A stretch of DNA of 64,000 bases from an uncultured Opitutia bacterium (GCA_903820035.1 CAIJFT010000066.1:1-64000), one strand, 5' to 3'; positions 49,201 through 58,182 are shown, counted from the first letter of the stretch. The notes: generated from the sequence alone by a model not told the origin. Made by a program: numbers and translations.

Positions 49201-49399
49201 GGAGAAGCGCACGACGATGGACGCGAACCTGACGTACCAGTTCACGCGCAAGATCCAGTTCTTCGCCAACGGCCGCAACGTCGGCAACGTGCATTACAAC
49301 CTGCTGCGCTACGGCTCACAGACACCCGACTACGCCAAAACCTCCTCGACCAACTCCTACGGCGTGCAATGGGCCTTCGGTCTAAAAGGCACGTTCTAA
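46253..49399 (+). CDS. TonB-dependent receptor with N-terminal carboxypeptidase-regulatory-like domain
   Basis: GEISGRIQNEATGVYLARARVSV; FMRFMPGITIDYSDVMPLGVSVRGF; barrel ends GVQWAFGLKGTF. Confidence 0.93.
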   Translation: MTLFRPLPVTLLAAVFLLPFASPGLRAQPAAATAAATGEISGRIQNEATGVYLARARVSVRGTDLSAFTDEFGSFRLSGVPSGNVVLEAFYSGLDPQQVAVTVTAGKSVQRDVNLTNRANYGDKSSGVVKLDAFVLSTSKLTEGESLATNEQRFAANIKNVVATDAFGDVIEGNVAEFMRFMPGITIDYSDVMPLGVSVRGFDPSMTNVTTDGASLANASRNGASRQFDFMQVSINNISRIEVTKVPTPANPASGISGSVNMVSKSAFERSRAQLNYRAFISASSDGMMLAKQPFPYDTWERRINPGFDFDYTLPISRDFGLVLTALHSKAWNEQNISQMTWNTNAAGTGATPAKPYLQTHNIIDAPKWYERNSTGLKADWRVTPNAVLSLGLQATYYIDTNGNVNRATSVGTAATSTLTPGTALTYGDNFSHSATGRGTASFAANLLHIDARTLGTNVRYRYQDAGWVVDASGSLSTSKTWMRHVNKGHFNTIGTALLNPAGVRVNFDDIRPEGPRSITAFDANNRPLDLLDLRNFRLNTATDGQIRDHRDDTEAAELSVKRSLKVLDVPTSLQAGGLFKSQDREHRRKSRTFTYNPANPADPTLATFPMQVYSGRQNYFDFDYIPWPSLNRMVEAWGKNPALFTQTLAQQVTEEQSRISGSENFKEITSAAYLQGEARFFHNKLQLLTGVRFEKIHDKAAGPLYEPGNAFVRNANGTYARNALGQRIRLAAAGAAGSMEELRLTRLELGRVYNGGFDGYYPSLHLTYNVTENFLLRAAYAKTYGKPDYINVIPNTTITENDVSENADPSILRGSITVSNPELKPWKADNFDLSAEYYTDSGGVFSVGAYRKNISNFHDDIVKLATVDDLDALDLDPRYAGWELRTTVNGGDARVDGVEFNVRQSLAPLGGWGRFVSVFANATKLKLQGSRNAAFTRFIPESGSWGVTITRNPVTFMLKWNARGEQRQAASPAQGPDAYLYQEKRTTMDANLTYQFTRKIQFFANGRNVGNVHYNLLRYGSQTPDYAKTSSTNSYGVQWAFGLKGTF

Positions 49400-49484
49400 G
49401 ACGAAGTCCAACCACCCGCGCCCGCCCCACGCGGGGCCCGAGTCCCCATCGAGCTTCTGCGTTCGGCGCCACCCTGAGATACCG

Positions 49485-49502
49485 CCCGATGCGAACATCG
49501 GG
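49485..49502. repeat. Module B hairpin
   Basis: CCCGATG-cgaa-CATCGGG, perfect 7-bp arms. Confidence 0.6.
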
Positions 49503-49516
49503 CTCCACCATTCCCC

Positions 49517-50347
49517 ATGCCCGCCCCCCGCTCCTTCAAAAAGGGTCTGATGTTTAACACGCTCCGCGGCCCGGCCGTGGACCCGTTGAGCCTGCGGGAG
49601 AAGTTCGCCCTCCTCCGCGCCGCCGGCTTCGACGGCGTCGAGCTGCGGGGCTCGATGAATCAGGCCGAGGTTCTCGCCGCCCGCGACGCCACCGGCCTGG
49701 TGATCGCCAGTGTGAATGTCGCCACGAATTGGGTCCGGCCCCTCTCCGACGCCAACCCCACGGTGCGCGCGGCGGGGCTCGAAGGGCTGAGACAGGCGTT
49801 GCGCGACGCAAAGGCCTACGGCGCCACGTCGGTACTGCTGGTCCCGGCCGTGGTAAACAAGGAAACCTCGTACGCCGAGGCCTACACCCGCTCCACCGCC
49901 GAGATCGCCAAGGCGGTGCCGCTCGCCGAGTCACTCGGCGTGGCGATCGCGGTGGAAAACGTGTGGAACCAATTTCTGCTCAGCCCGCTTGAGGCGGTGC
50001 AGTATGTGGATGCGTTCAAGAGTCCGTTCGTGCGCTGGCATTTCGACGTCGGCAACTGCGTGCAGCACGGTTGGCCGGAGCACTGGATTCGCGCGCTTGG
50101 ACCGCGGATCGCGAAGGTCCACGTGAAAGAGTTCAGCCGGAAGCAGGCGGCCGAACGCGGCCCACGCGCCGGTTTCAACTGTGAACTCATGACCGGCGAC
50201 TCCGATTGGCCCGCCGTAATGCAGGCCATCGACGCCACGGGTTATCAGGGCTGGATGATCACCGAGCAGCGGCGCCCCCCGGGCCTGGACGGCGCCGCCT
50301 ACCTCGAACATCTCGCCCAGAAGCTCGACGCCATCTTTGCCGCGTAA
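49517..50347 (+). CDS. Sugar phosphate isomerase/epimerase (xylose isomerase-like TIM barrel)
   Basis: REKFALLRAAGFDGVELRGS; VAIAVENVWNQFLLSP; WHFDVGNCVQHGWPEHWIRALGPRIAKVHVKEF. Confidence 0.9.
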   Translation: MPAPRSFKKGLMFNTLRGPAVDPLSLREKFALLRAAGFDGVELRGSMNQAEVLAARDATGLVIASVNVATNWVRPLSDANPTVRAAGLEGLRQALRDAKAYGATSVLLVPAVVNKETSYAEAYTRSTAEIAKAVPLAESLGVAIAVENVWNQFLLSPLEAVQYVDAFKSPFVRWHFDVGNCVQHGWPEHWIRALGPRIAKVHVKEFSRKQAAERGPRAGFNCELMTGDSDWPAVMQAIDATGYQGWMITEQRRPPGLDGAAYLEHLAQKLDAIFAA

Positions 50348-50477
50348 CGTTGCTCGTTCGCCCCACCGCAGGCGCCCCGAGGCTGCAGCCGCCCGCCGCC
50401 GCGCGGGCGGTCCTGACGTCCAGCAATCAAAGTGCCCGGGATGAGAGCAACGGGCTATCGCGTCCTCCCGAAATAGC

Positions 50478-50501
50478 GTAGCCGCGTTGGAGCGCGGCTA
50501 C
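50478..50501. repeat. Perfect 9-6-9 palindrome related to module A
   Basis: GTAGCCGCG-ttggag-CGCGGCTAC between convergent stops. Confidence 0.65.
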
Positions 50502-50529
50502 CGAAATCTTCAAACCGCTCGAGACCAGC

Positions 50530-51771
50530 TCAGGCCGCGGGAGCCGCGGTGGCTTTCGCCGGTTCGCGGAAGAAAATCAAGAACACCACCATGACGACGA
50601 CGGCGCCGATCGCGGGCGTCATCCAAATGCCCTTCCAATCGTGGACGATGGCACCCTGCGCTTTTTCCAGCGTGTGCGAGGCGAGGGTCTTGCCGGCCAG
50701 CAGCGTGCCGACAAAGGCGCCCACGCCCCACAGAATAAACGCGATGAAACCCTGCGCCGCCCCGCGGTTGCGCTCGTTGGCCTCATTGTCGACGTACAGC
50801 TGACCGGCGATAAAGAGGAAGTCGTAGCAGACGCCGTGCAGCAGGATCGCACCGAAGATAAAGGCCGACTGCAGCGCGGCGTCCGAATTCACACTCTGCG
50901 CGAGGAGGAAATAGCGGGTCGCCCAAGCGAGAATGCCGATGAAAATCGTCTTCTTGTAGCCGAGGCGCTTTAGCATCATCGCGAGCAAAAAGAGGAAGAC
51001 CATGTCGGAGATTTGCGCCAGGGTCAGCTTGCCGGCCAGGTTGGTCCACTGCAGCTCCGTGAGGTAAATGCCCATCATCACGAAGTAAAAATAAAGCGGG
51101 ATGCAGATCAGGAACATGCAGACGATGAAGATCGCAAACGACGGCTTCTTCATCAGCGCGAGCGCATCCAGGCCGAGGATCTCATACAGGCTCACGTCCT
51201 GACCGGTCTTGCGCGGCGGGGTGTGCGGGAGGGCGAGGGAGAAGAGACCGAACGCCACCGAGACGATGCCCGCGAGGTAGAACTGCACCGTCGACTGCTC
51301 GCCCTTCAGCAGACTGAGCGTCACGCCACCGGCGATCCAACCCACGGCGGACAACACCTTGATCCGCGGAAAGTCCTCCTTGGCATTGGCGAGGTGGTGC
51401 AGGGAAACCGAATTACCCAGAGCCAGCGTCGGGGCGTAGAGCGCGCAGTAGACGATCAGCATCGGGTAAAACGCGCCGAAGGATTGCATCTGCGCGAGCG
51501 CGAACATCGCCACGCCGCCGAGAATACCGAGCACGGCCAGGAGCCGCTCCGACGCGAAGAAACGGTCGGCGATCAGCCCGACGAAAAACGGCGAGATCAT
51601 CGAGCCGATGGCAAAGGCGCCGTAGGCGGCGCCGATCTGTTCGCCGCCGAACTTGAGCGTGGTGGCGAGGTAGGTACCCAAGCTCACGTACCATGCGCCC
51701 CAGATGAAGTACTGGAGAAACATGAAGATCGAGAGCTTGAGCTTGATCGAGGACTGGGGGACAGGGGTCAT
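50530..51771 (-). CDS. MFS transporter, nucleoside:H+ symporter-like
   Basis: About 12 TM helices; MFLQYFIWGAWYVSLGTYL, NERNRGAAQGFIAFILWGVGAFVG. Confidence 0.88.
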   Translation of the reverse strand: MTPVPQSSIKLKLSIFMFLQYFIWGAWYVSLGTYLATTLKFGGEQIGAAYGAFAIGSMISPFFVGLIADRFFASERLLAVLGILGGVAMFALAQMQSFGAFYPMLIVYCALYAPTLALGNSVSLHHLANAKEDFPRIKVLSAVGWIAGGVTLSLLKGEQSTVQFYLAGIVSVAFGLFSLALPHTPPRKTGQDVSLYEILGLDALALMKKPSFAIFIVCMFLICIPLYFYFVMMGIYLTELQWTNLAGKLTLAQISDMVFLFLLAMMLKRLGYKKTIFIGILAWATRYFLLAQSVNSDAALQSAFIFGAILLHGVCYDFLFIAGQLYVDNEANERNRGAAQGFIAFILWGVGAFVGTLLAGKTLASHTLEKAQGAIVHDWKGIWMTPAIGAVVVMVVFLIFFREPAKATAAPAA

Positions 51772-51813
51772 TTTATTTTTTTTGGGGAGGGTAAAGAAGG
51801 AAGAGTCCGGCGT

Positions 51814-52743
51814 TTAGTGCATCTCCACGTGACAGCTGCCAAGGCCGCCGCGGAAGAAGTTAAACTGAACGTTGGGATGGTCGGCCAAAAGCGACATCGG
51901 CACCGCGCTGTCGGGGAGGTGCTTCGCGATCATCAGCGTGGTGAGTCGCTGACCGAGCGGGCCGTCGTGCATGCCGGCGTGCCAGATCGAAACCTTCTCC
52001 GCCTGCCAGGTCTGCACCGGTCCGACCGTGATCGCCTGCGTCGGCACAATCGTAATATTGCCGCCGCCCGACGTGCGCGCGTTCTGCGCGAGCGTGACCG
52101 GATGCAAATCGACTACGCGCGTGCCGAGCTGGCGGTACTCCGCCGGCGTCGGCGGCGCGTCTTTGTAGGCCCCCACCCGCTTCACCGGATCGTTGAAGGC
52201 CCAATGCTTGATGTCCCCCTGCCCGCCCTGCATCACGGCACAACGCACGCCGTCCCAAGTGCGGTTGTACGCCGCGACGTCGGCCTTCGGGAAATGCAGG
52301 TTCGCATCCGGCATCGCGAGCTCGGGCCGGATACGATTGAAACACAGCTCGCGGTCCGCGCGCTCGAACGAGAGCGGATGGGTCACCGGGACCTCGGTGC
52401 CGTCGGCATACCATTCGTCCATGCCCCAGAAGTGCGCGTGCTTTAGATTGAGGCCGAGTTCGTTGACGAGCCGGGCCACGAGGGGAAGCTGCTCCGTCGG
52501 ACCGATCGGTCCGCAAATGCCCACGGGACTGTCCGCCGTCGCCTGGCGCCAGGCCGTGATGTACTCAAGCGCCTCGGCGAGATAAAAGTCCTCCAGCGTG
52601 TCGTAGAATTTCACGCGAAAGCCGTCGCGCGAAAGGTTGGCCATGTCGGCGACGGTGAGGCGCGCGGCCTCGTCGATCAGGGCGTGGTCGAGCGTGGTGA
52701 AATCCCACCAGTCGGGGGCAATGGTGCTGAGTTTACGGGGCAT
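51814..52743 (-). CDS. NagB-like glucosamine-6-phosphate deaminase homologue with altered active-site motif
   Basis: [41 protein letters not shown] (compare NagB DGHIAFNEP). Confidence 0.85.
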   Translation of the reverse strand: MPRKLSTIAPDWWDFTTLDHALIDEAARLTVADMANLSRDGFRVKFYDTLEDFYLAEALEYITAWRQATADSPVGICGPIGPTEQLPLVARLVNELGLNLKHAHFWGMDEWYADGTEVPVTHPLSFERADRELCFNRIRPELAMPDANLHFPKADVAAYNRTWDGVRCAVMQGGQGDIKHWAFNDPVKRVGAYKDAPPTPAEYRQLGTRVVDLHPVTLAQNARTSGGGNITIVPTQAITVGPVQTWQAEKVSIWHAGMHDGPLGQRLTTLMIAKHLPDSAVPMSLLADHPNVQFNFFRGGLGSCHVEMH

Positions 52744-52801
52744 AGGGAACGGCGGATTTCGGGTTGCGGATTAAAACAGAAAGCGAAGGGCGCAGGAACG
52801 G

Positions 52802-53602
52802 CTAGCCTTGGCGCAGGGCGCGCTCGTAGGCGCGGTTGATCAAGACTTTTGGGCCAAGCGCCTCCTTGAGGGGATCGGCGTCGGGCGCGCAAAACCCCAT
52901 GTGGGAGTGGCGGCGCCAGCCCTCGGCAAAACGGAAGCGGCGCGACTGCCGGCCGACTTCGCGCGCGGTCTCCTCCATTTGGGCCAGGTAGGAATTCATC
53001 CCCTGCGAAGCCTGCAGCCACCCGTGCTGGCTCTCATGGCAGGCAAGCGCGGCCAATTTCTGCTTCTGCACCGATCCCGTGTCGACGTAGGAACCGGCGA
53101 TAATCCGCCGGCGCAATCCGTCGCAGAGCCCGTGCGGCAGGGCGTGATACACCGTCGTGTCACCCGACCACGCGGGCACGCGCGGCTTGGTGGTGAAGTT
53201 GGGAATGCCGCGCGAAAACGCCGCCGACACCGCCAGCCGGCAGGCGTTGGTGTGATCCTCCATGTAGTCCTGCGGCCCGTGCGTGAGCACGATGGTCGGC
53301 TGGACCCGGCGGATCACCGCGGCCACCTCGCGCAGGAGCGGCAAGGTGTAGAGCACGTCCAAATCGTCAGTGATGCTCTCGTGAAATTCAGCCCCAAGCA
53401 CGGCGGCAGCCTGCCGCGCCTCCCGCCGGCGGATGCGGGTCAACGCCGCGGGCCCGTGCTGCAGGCTGCCGCAGTTGCCGGTGGACAGGTTGAAGTAGTG
53501 CGCGCGATAACCCGCCTGCCGCAGCAGGCTGAGCGTGCCGGCCATCATAAACTCGATGTCGTCGGGATGCGCCGCGATGGCGATGACGGAGCGTTCAGCC
53601 AT
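52802..53602 (-). CDS. PIG-L/LmbE-family deacetylase
   Basis: IAIAAHPDDIEFMMAGTL zinc motif; VLTHGPQDYMEDHTNACRLA. Confidence 0.92.
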   Translation of the reverse strand: MAERSVIAIAAHPDDIEFMMAGTLSLLRQAGYRAHYFNLSTGNCGSLQHGPAALTRIRRREARQAAAVLGAEFHESITDDLDVLYTLPLLREVAAVIRRVQPTIVLTHGPQDYMEDHTNACRLAVSAAFSRGIPNFTTKPRVPAWSGDTTVYHALPHGLCDGLRRRIIAGSYVDTGSVQKQKLAALACHESQHGWLQASQGMNSYLAQMEETAREVGRQSRRFRFAEGWRRHSHMGFCAPDADPLKEALGPKVLINRAYERALRQG

Positions 53603-53832
53603 GGTAAAACGTGGGTTGGGCTTCTGACGCGGAAACGAAAAAAATAATCACCAGACGAAAGCGGGGTTAGTACGGAGGTTGCACGGCGAGGCCCGTTCCC
53701 GGCGAGCAAAAGTTACCGAACACGGGGCCCAAGCGCCACCGGGGCCGGCAAAGGTCCCAATTCAGCACCACTGCGCTCGCCTTGTCGCCCGACTTGCGTC
53801 GCCCAACCGTTTCCGCTCCTTCGACCGCCTCC

Positions 53833-54750
53833 ATGCACGCACCGCTCTCTGGCCTCATCGCCGCGCCTCACACTCCTTTCCACGCCGACGGTTCCCTGAA
53901 CCTCGCCCCGATCCCCGCCCAGGCGCGGCTGCTCGCCCGCAACGGCGTGCGTGGTGCGTTCATCTGCGGCACGACCGGGGAAGGCGCATCCCTCACCGGC
54001 GACGAGCGCAAGCGCGTCGTGGAAGCCTGGGTCGCCGCCCGCCCCGCCGGCCTCGCGGTGATTGTCCACGTGGGCCATCTCAGCCAGGGCGAGGCGTGTG
54101 AGTTCGCCCGCCATGCGCAGCAAACCGGCGCCGACGCCGTGGCGGCCCTCGCCCCGTCGTTTTTCAAACCCGCTTCGGTCGGAGACCTTGTCTCGTGGAG
54201 TGAGCGGGTCGCCGCCGCCGCGCCGCAACTGCCCTACTATTACTACCACATGCCGGCGATGACGGGCGTGAACCACGCCGCGGCGGATTTCCTCCGCGAG
54301 GCCGAGGGCCGCATTCCGAACCTCGCCGGCATCAAGTTCACGCACGAGAACCTGATGGACTTCGCCGCGTCGACCCAGGTGGCCGGCGGCAAGTACACCA
54401 TGCTCTTCGGCCGCGACGAAATCCTGCTCGCCGGACTTGCCTTCGGCGCACCCGGTGCCGTCGGCAGCACCTACAACTTCGCCGCGCCGCTCTACCAACG
54501 GATCATCGCCGCCTACCAACGCGGCGACCTTGAGACCGCGCGCCGCGACCAGTTGAAGTCGATTGAGTTTATCGAAGTCCTCGGCCGCCACGGCGGTCTT
54601 TCCGCCGGCAAGGCCGCCATGAAACTGATCGGCCTCGATTGCGGTCCGGTGCGGAGTCCACTCCGCCCTCTCACCGCGCGCGACGAAGAAAGCCTGCGCG
54701 AGGGCTTCGAGAAAATCGGGTTCTTCGAGTACGCGAGTAAGATCGGTTAA
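53833..54750 (+). CDS. N-acetylneuraminate lyase / DHDPS-family aldolase
   Basis: Start MHAPLSGLIAAPHTPF; FICGTTGEGASLT; YYYYHMPAMTGV; LAGIKFTHEN Schiff-base Lys. Confidence 0.9.
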   Translation: MHAPLSGLIAAPHTPFHADGSLNLAPIPAQARLLARNGVRGAFICGTTGEGASLTGDERKRVVEAWVAARPAGLAVIVHVGHLSQGEACEFARHAQQTGADAVAALAPSFFKPASVGDLVSWSERVAAAAPQLPYYYYHMPAMTGVNHAAADFLREAEGRIPNLAGIKFTHENLMDFAASTQVAGGKYTMLFGRDEILLAGLAFGAPGAVGSTYNFAAPLYQRIIAAYQRGDLETARRDQLKSIEFIEVLGRHGGLSAGKAAMKLIGLDCGPVRSPLRPLTARDEESLREGFEKIGFFEYASKIG

Positions 54751-54758
54751 CGCACCGC

Positions 54759-54823
54759 GTCGCCCGGCGCGTGAGCGCAGCGATTCACGCCCGTTTTCGC
54801 CCTGCGCTCACCCGCAGGGCGAC
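54759..54823. repeat. Module D inverted repeat, copy 1
   Basis: gtcgcccggcgcgtgagcgcag (54759..54780) vs ctgcgctcacccgcagggcgac (54802..54823), 20/22 complementary. Confidence 0.75.
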
Positions 54824-55057
54824 CCAAAACCGAAACGACCCGATGTCGGCATCGGCTCCCGTACGAGGGCGAGCCAGCCACCAGTAGGGGCAAGTCGGTT
54901 TTTTCGCTTCATTTTCATCGCCCGGGTTTCCCGTAATTCGCTGGCGGGAGTTGACGGATTCGCGATGCGAATTGCGGGAACCCCTGGCCAGGTGCGGGCC
55001 TCTGCAACCGACTTGGCCCACCCGCGACTGAGGCCCACGCCCTTGACAGCAAAGAGA

Positions 55058-55077
55058 GTAAGACCAAGGTAAGACCA
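55058..55077. promoter_or_regulatory. Tandem 9-mer (gtaagacca x2, 11-nt period) at antitoxin start
   Basis: gtaagaccaaggtaagacca running into the ATG; TTGACA at 55043..55048 upstream. Confidence 0.45.
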
Positions 55078-55292
55078 TGCCCTCTGTCACCATCAAACTG
55101 CCCGCTCCGCTCGACAAGAAGCTCCGGGCCGCGGCCCGGCGCCGAGGTGAAAGCCTTTCCCTCCTCACCCGTCGGGCCTTGGAGCGTGAGATTATGACCG
55201 ACGGACCGGATTTTGCCGCGCTGGCGTCGAAACAGCGCGGCATGTTCCGCGGCCCGACCGACCTTTCGACCCGCAAGGGTTATGGAGGTTAA
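55077..55292 (+). CDS. Ribbon-helix-helix antitoxin (VapB/FitA-like)
   Basis: MPSVTIKLPAPLDKKLRAAARRRGESLSLLTRRALEREI; overlaps PIN toxin by 11 nt. Confidence 0.85.
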   Translation: MPSVTIKLPAPLDKKLRAAARRRGESLSLLTRRALEREIMTDGPDFAALASKQRGMFRGPTDLSTRKGYGG

Positions 55293-55692
55293 GCGGATCG
55301 TGGACGCCGGACCACTGGTCGCATGGCTTAACCAAGCGGATCAATGGCATGCGTGGGCCTCGGAGGCGCTCGCCAAAGGTCGCGGCCCTCTGCATACAAC
55401 CGAAATCGTGCTTGGTGAGGCGTGTTACCACCTGGGCGGCAACTCCGCACCGGTGCAAGCACTGCTCGATTGGGTTCGCCGCGGCGCAATCACGTTGCAT
55501 CCCCTCTGGCCAAGACATCTCGCGCGCACTCAGGAGCTGATGCTCAAGTTCGAAGGCATGGACGCTGCCGACGCCTCGCTCGTCGTGTTATCCGAACTGT
55601 ATCCGCGCGCCCTCGTCGTCACCGTGGACACGCGAGACTTCCGGGTGTACCGCCGCTTTCGTCGCGAGGCGTTGCCCTTGCTCATGCCCTGA
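55282..55692 (+). CDS. PIN-domain toxin (VapC-like)
   Basis: IVDAGPLVAWLN, TTEIVLGEACYHL, GMDAADASLVVLSE, VVTVDTRDFRVYRRF; four acidic PIN residues present. Confidence 0.88.
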   Translation: MEVKRIVDAGPLVAWLNQADQWHAWASEALAKGRGPLHTTEIVLGEACYHLGGNSAPVQALLDWVRRGAITLHPLWPRHLARTQELMLKFEGMDAADASLVVLSELYPRALVVTVDTRDFRVYRRFRREALPLLMP

Positions 55693-56047
55693 CGGCCGAC
55701 GGAGCGATCGATGCTCGGAAACACTTTCCCCACTCGACTCCTGCAACGGCGCCATAAGTCGAGTTAGGCAGATCCTCACCACCGCAACCGCAATTCGCGC
55801 CCGCGTTTGGCACTGCGCGAACGCCGATTACCCTGTCTGCTTCGCCTCGGCCCAAGCAAAATGCGGCGGGGATCTCGCGGAGGACGCGAAGCGACCCATT
55901 CAGGGCTCCGGGGAGTGCATGCCACTGAAACCCGACCACGGGTTTGCGAACCCAACGGCAAGGCGCAGCTCACGTACGGCGTGACACTCCTCCCCGTCCG
56001 TGTTTTGGGCTCGCGGGGGGCGCGGCGCTTCGCGTGACTTTTTCCCC

Positions 56048-56989
56048 ATGACCCCGCCCCTCCGCATCGTCGTCCTCGACGGCCACACGCTTAACCCCGG
56101 CGACCTCTCCTGGGACTCACTCGGCGAAATCGGTGCCGTCACCGTCCATGCGCGCACCGCGGCCGCCGACATCGTGGCCCGCAGCCGCGGCGCCACCGTG
56201 CTTCTCACCAACAAGGTGCCCCTCTCCGCGGAAACGCTGGCCCACTTGCCCGAGTTGAAATTCATCAGCGTCCTCGCCACGGGTCACAACGTGGTGGACA
56301 GCGCCGCCGCCCGCGTCCGCGGGATTCCGGTGAGCAATGTCCCCGCCTACGGCACCGCATCCGTGACCCAACACGTTTTCGCACTTCTCCTCGAACTCAC
56401 CCAGCACACCGGACACCACGCCCAAACCGTGCGGGATGGACGCTGGGTCAAGAGCCCGGACTGGTCGTACTGGGACGGCTCACTGATCGAGCTGGCCGGG
56501 CGCACGCTCGGCATCGTCGGCGCCGGCCGGATCGGGCAGGCGACCGGCCGCATCGGCGAAGCCTTCGGCATGAAGGTCAAATACGCCGCCCGCACCGGCG
56601 GCCGAGCCGCCCTCGAGGCGGTGCTCCGGGAAAGCGACGTGGTCTCCCTGCACTGTCCGCTCACGCCGGAAACCAAGCACCTGATCAACGCCGAATCCCT
56701 CGGCTGGATGAAGCCCGGCGCCTTTCTGATCAACACCGGCCGCGGCCCGCTCGTCGACGAAGCGGCTTTGGCCGCCGCACTCCATTCCGGCACGATCGCC
56801 GGCGCCGGTCTGGACGTTTTGTCGACCGAGCCGCCCGCCGCGGACAATCCGTTGCTCGCTGCCCCGCGCTGCCTGATCACGCCGCATCTCGCGTGGGCGA
56901 CGACGGAGGCCCGCCGGCGCCTGATGCAAGTCACGGTCGACAACCTCCGCGCCTTCCTCCTCGGCCGGCCGCAAAACGTGGTGAATTGA
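56048..56989 (+). CDS. D-2-hydroxyacid dehydrogenase (glycerate dehydrogenase-like)
   Basis: LGIVGAGRIGQATGRIGEAFGMKV; SLHCPLTPETKHLINAESL; GAGLDVLSTEPP. Confidence 0.92.
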   Translation: MTPPLRIVVLDGHTLNPGDLSWDSLGEIGAVTVHARTAAADIVARSRGATVLLTNKVPLSAETLAHLPELKFISVLATGHNVVDSAAARVRGIPVSNVPAYGTASVTQHVFALLLELTQHTGHHAQTVRDGRWVKSPDWSYWDGSLIELAGRTLGIVGAGRIGQATGRIGEAFGMKVKYAARTGGRAALEAVLRESDVVSLHCPLTPETKHLINAESLGWMKPGAFLINTGRGPLVDEAALAAALHSGTIAGAGLDVLSTEPPAADNPLLAAPRCLITPHLAWATTEARRRLMQVTVDNLRAFLLGRPQNVVN

Positions 56990-56990
56990 G

Positions 56991-57018
56991 GCGCCCAAGT
57001 GGGGGTCGAGCCCACAAA
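56991..57018 (-). other. tRNA 3'-end-like remnant A (T-arm)
   Basis: Reverse complement contains GTGGG-CTCGACC-CCCAC T-arm-like stem; closely matches 58183..58213. Confidence 0.5.
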
Positions 57019-57039
57019 GAATGCTCTGATAAAATTTAA

Positions 57040-57217
57040 GTCACGCTATGTTGCCGCAAAGATTCCTTTCCCACCCCTCGCCGAACAACGCAGGTTCGTA
57101 GCCAAAGTGGAGCAACTGATGGCCTTGGTGGACGCGTTGGAAACGCAGCTCGCCGCCTCCCGCGCCACCGCCGCGAACCTCCTCTCCGCCCTCGTCGCCG
57201 AACTCACAGCCGCCTGA
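57040..57217 (+). pseudogene. hsdS: Type I restriction specificity subunit (HsdS) C-terminal remnant 1
   Basis: KIPFPPLAEQRRFVAKVEQLMALVDALETQLAASRATAANLLSALVAEL is a classic HsdS C-terminal helix; no TRD upstream. Confidence 0.75.
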
Positions 57218-57223
57218 TGGCCC

Positions 57224-58003
57224 ATGCCGCAATTCGCCCGCTACCTCGGGATCGACTACTCCGGCGCGCAAACGCCTACGAGTAGCCTGATCGGCTTGCG
57301 ACTCTACGCGGCCACGCCCACGCAGCCGCCCGCCGAAATCCCGCCGCCGCCCAGTCCGCGCAAATATTGGACACGCCGCGGCCTTGCCGAGTGGCTTGCC
57401 ACCGAACTCCGCGACGGCCCGCCGACCCTCGTCGGCATCGACCATGCGTTTTCTTTTCCGCTCCGCTATTTCGAGACCCACAGACTCCCGCCGGACTGGA
57501 CCAAGTTTCTCGATGACTTCCAGCATCATTGGCCGACCGATGGCGATCACATGTATGTCGATTTCATCCGCGACGGTCTGCACGGCCACGGAGCCGCGCG
57601 CACGGGTAATTCTCGTTGGCGGCGAATGACCGAGGAACGCAGCCGGGCAAAGTCCGTCTTTCATTTTGATGTCCAAGGCAGCGTGGCGAAGTCCACGCAC
57701 GCCGGTCTGCCGTGGCTGCGCTACCTCCGCCAGCAACTCGGCCAGCGGGTGCATTTCTGGCCTTTCGACGGCTGGACGCCGTCACCGGGCCGTTCCGTCA
57801 TCGCCGAAGTTTACCCGGCCCTCTGGGGTCGAACGTTTCCCACCGAAGGCCGCAATCCTCACCAGCACGACGCCTACAGCGTCGCCCGCTGGATGCAGCA
57901 GAGCGACACCACCGACACGCTGCCCGTGCATTTTCAGCCGCAGCTAAGCCCTGCCGACCGCACTCTGGCCCAGCTGGAAGGCTGGATCCTCGGTCTCGGC
58001 TAA
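57224..58003 (+). CDS. DUF429-like (RNase H-fold) hypothetical protein
   Basis: YLGIDYSGAQTPTSSLIGLRLY; PTLVGIDHAFSFPLRYFE; KSVFHFDVQGSVAKSTHAGLPWLRYLR; VIAEVYPALW. Confidence 0.8.
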   Translation: MPQFARYLGIDYSGAQTPTSSLIGLRLYAATPTQPPAEIPPPPSPRKYWTRRGLAEWLATELRDGPPTLVGIDHAFSFPLRYFETHRLPPDWTKFLDDFQHHWPTDGDHMYVDFIRDGLHGHGAARTGNSRWRRMTEERSRAKSVFHFDVQGSVAKSTHAGLPWLRYLRQQLGQRVHFWPFDGWTPSPGRSVIAEVYPALWGRTFPTEGRNPHQHDAYSVARWMQQSDTTDTLPVHFQPQLSPADRTLAQLEGWILGLG

Positions 58004-58013
58004 ATCTCCTCAT

Positions 58014-58104
58014 GCATGCTGCCGAACAACGCCGGTTCGTGGCCAAAGTGGAGCAACGGATGGGCTTGGTGGACGCGTTGAAAACGCAGCTCGCCGCGCC
58101 CCGC
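58014..58104 (+). pseudogene. hsdS: HsdS C-terminal remnant 2
   Basis: AAEQRRFVAKVEQRMGLVDALKTQLAAPR; 76/83 nt identity between 58022..58104 and 57081..57163. Confidence 0.7.
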
Positions 58105-58182
58105 TGCCTCCCCGCTACCCGCGTCTCCCCCCTCGTTCCCGCTAACCGCTTCAGACCGAAGTCGGTCGGGCCTGAACTCAGC

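Noticed and set aside
55928-55945. AAACCCG-acca-CGGGTTT hairpin as a terminator
   Set aside because: Perfect stem but no U-tract and no gene clearly ending immediately upstream; left unassigned
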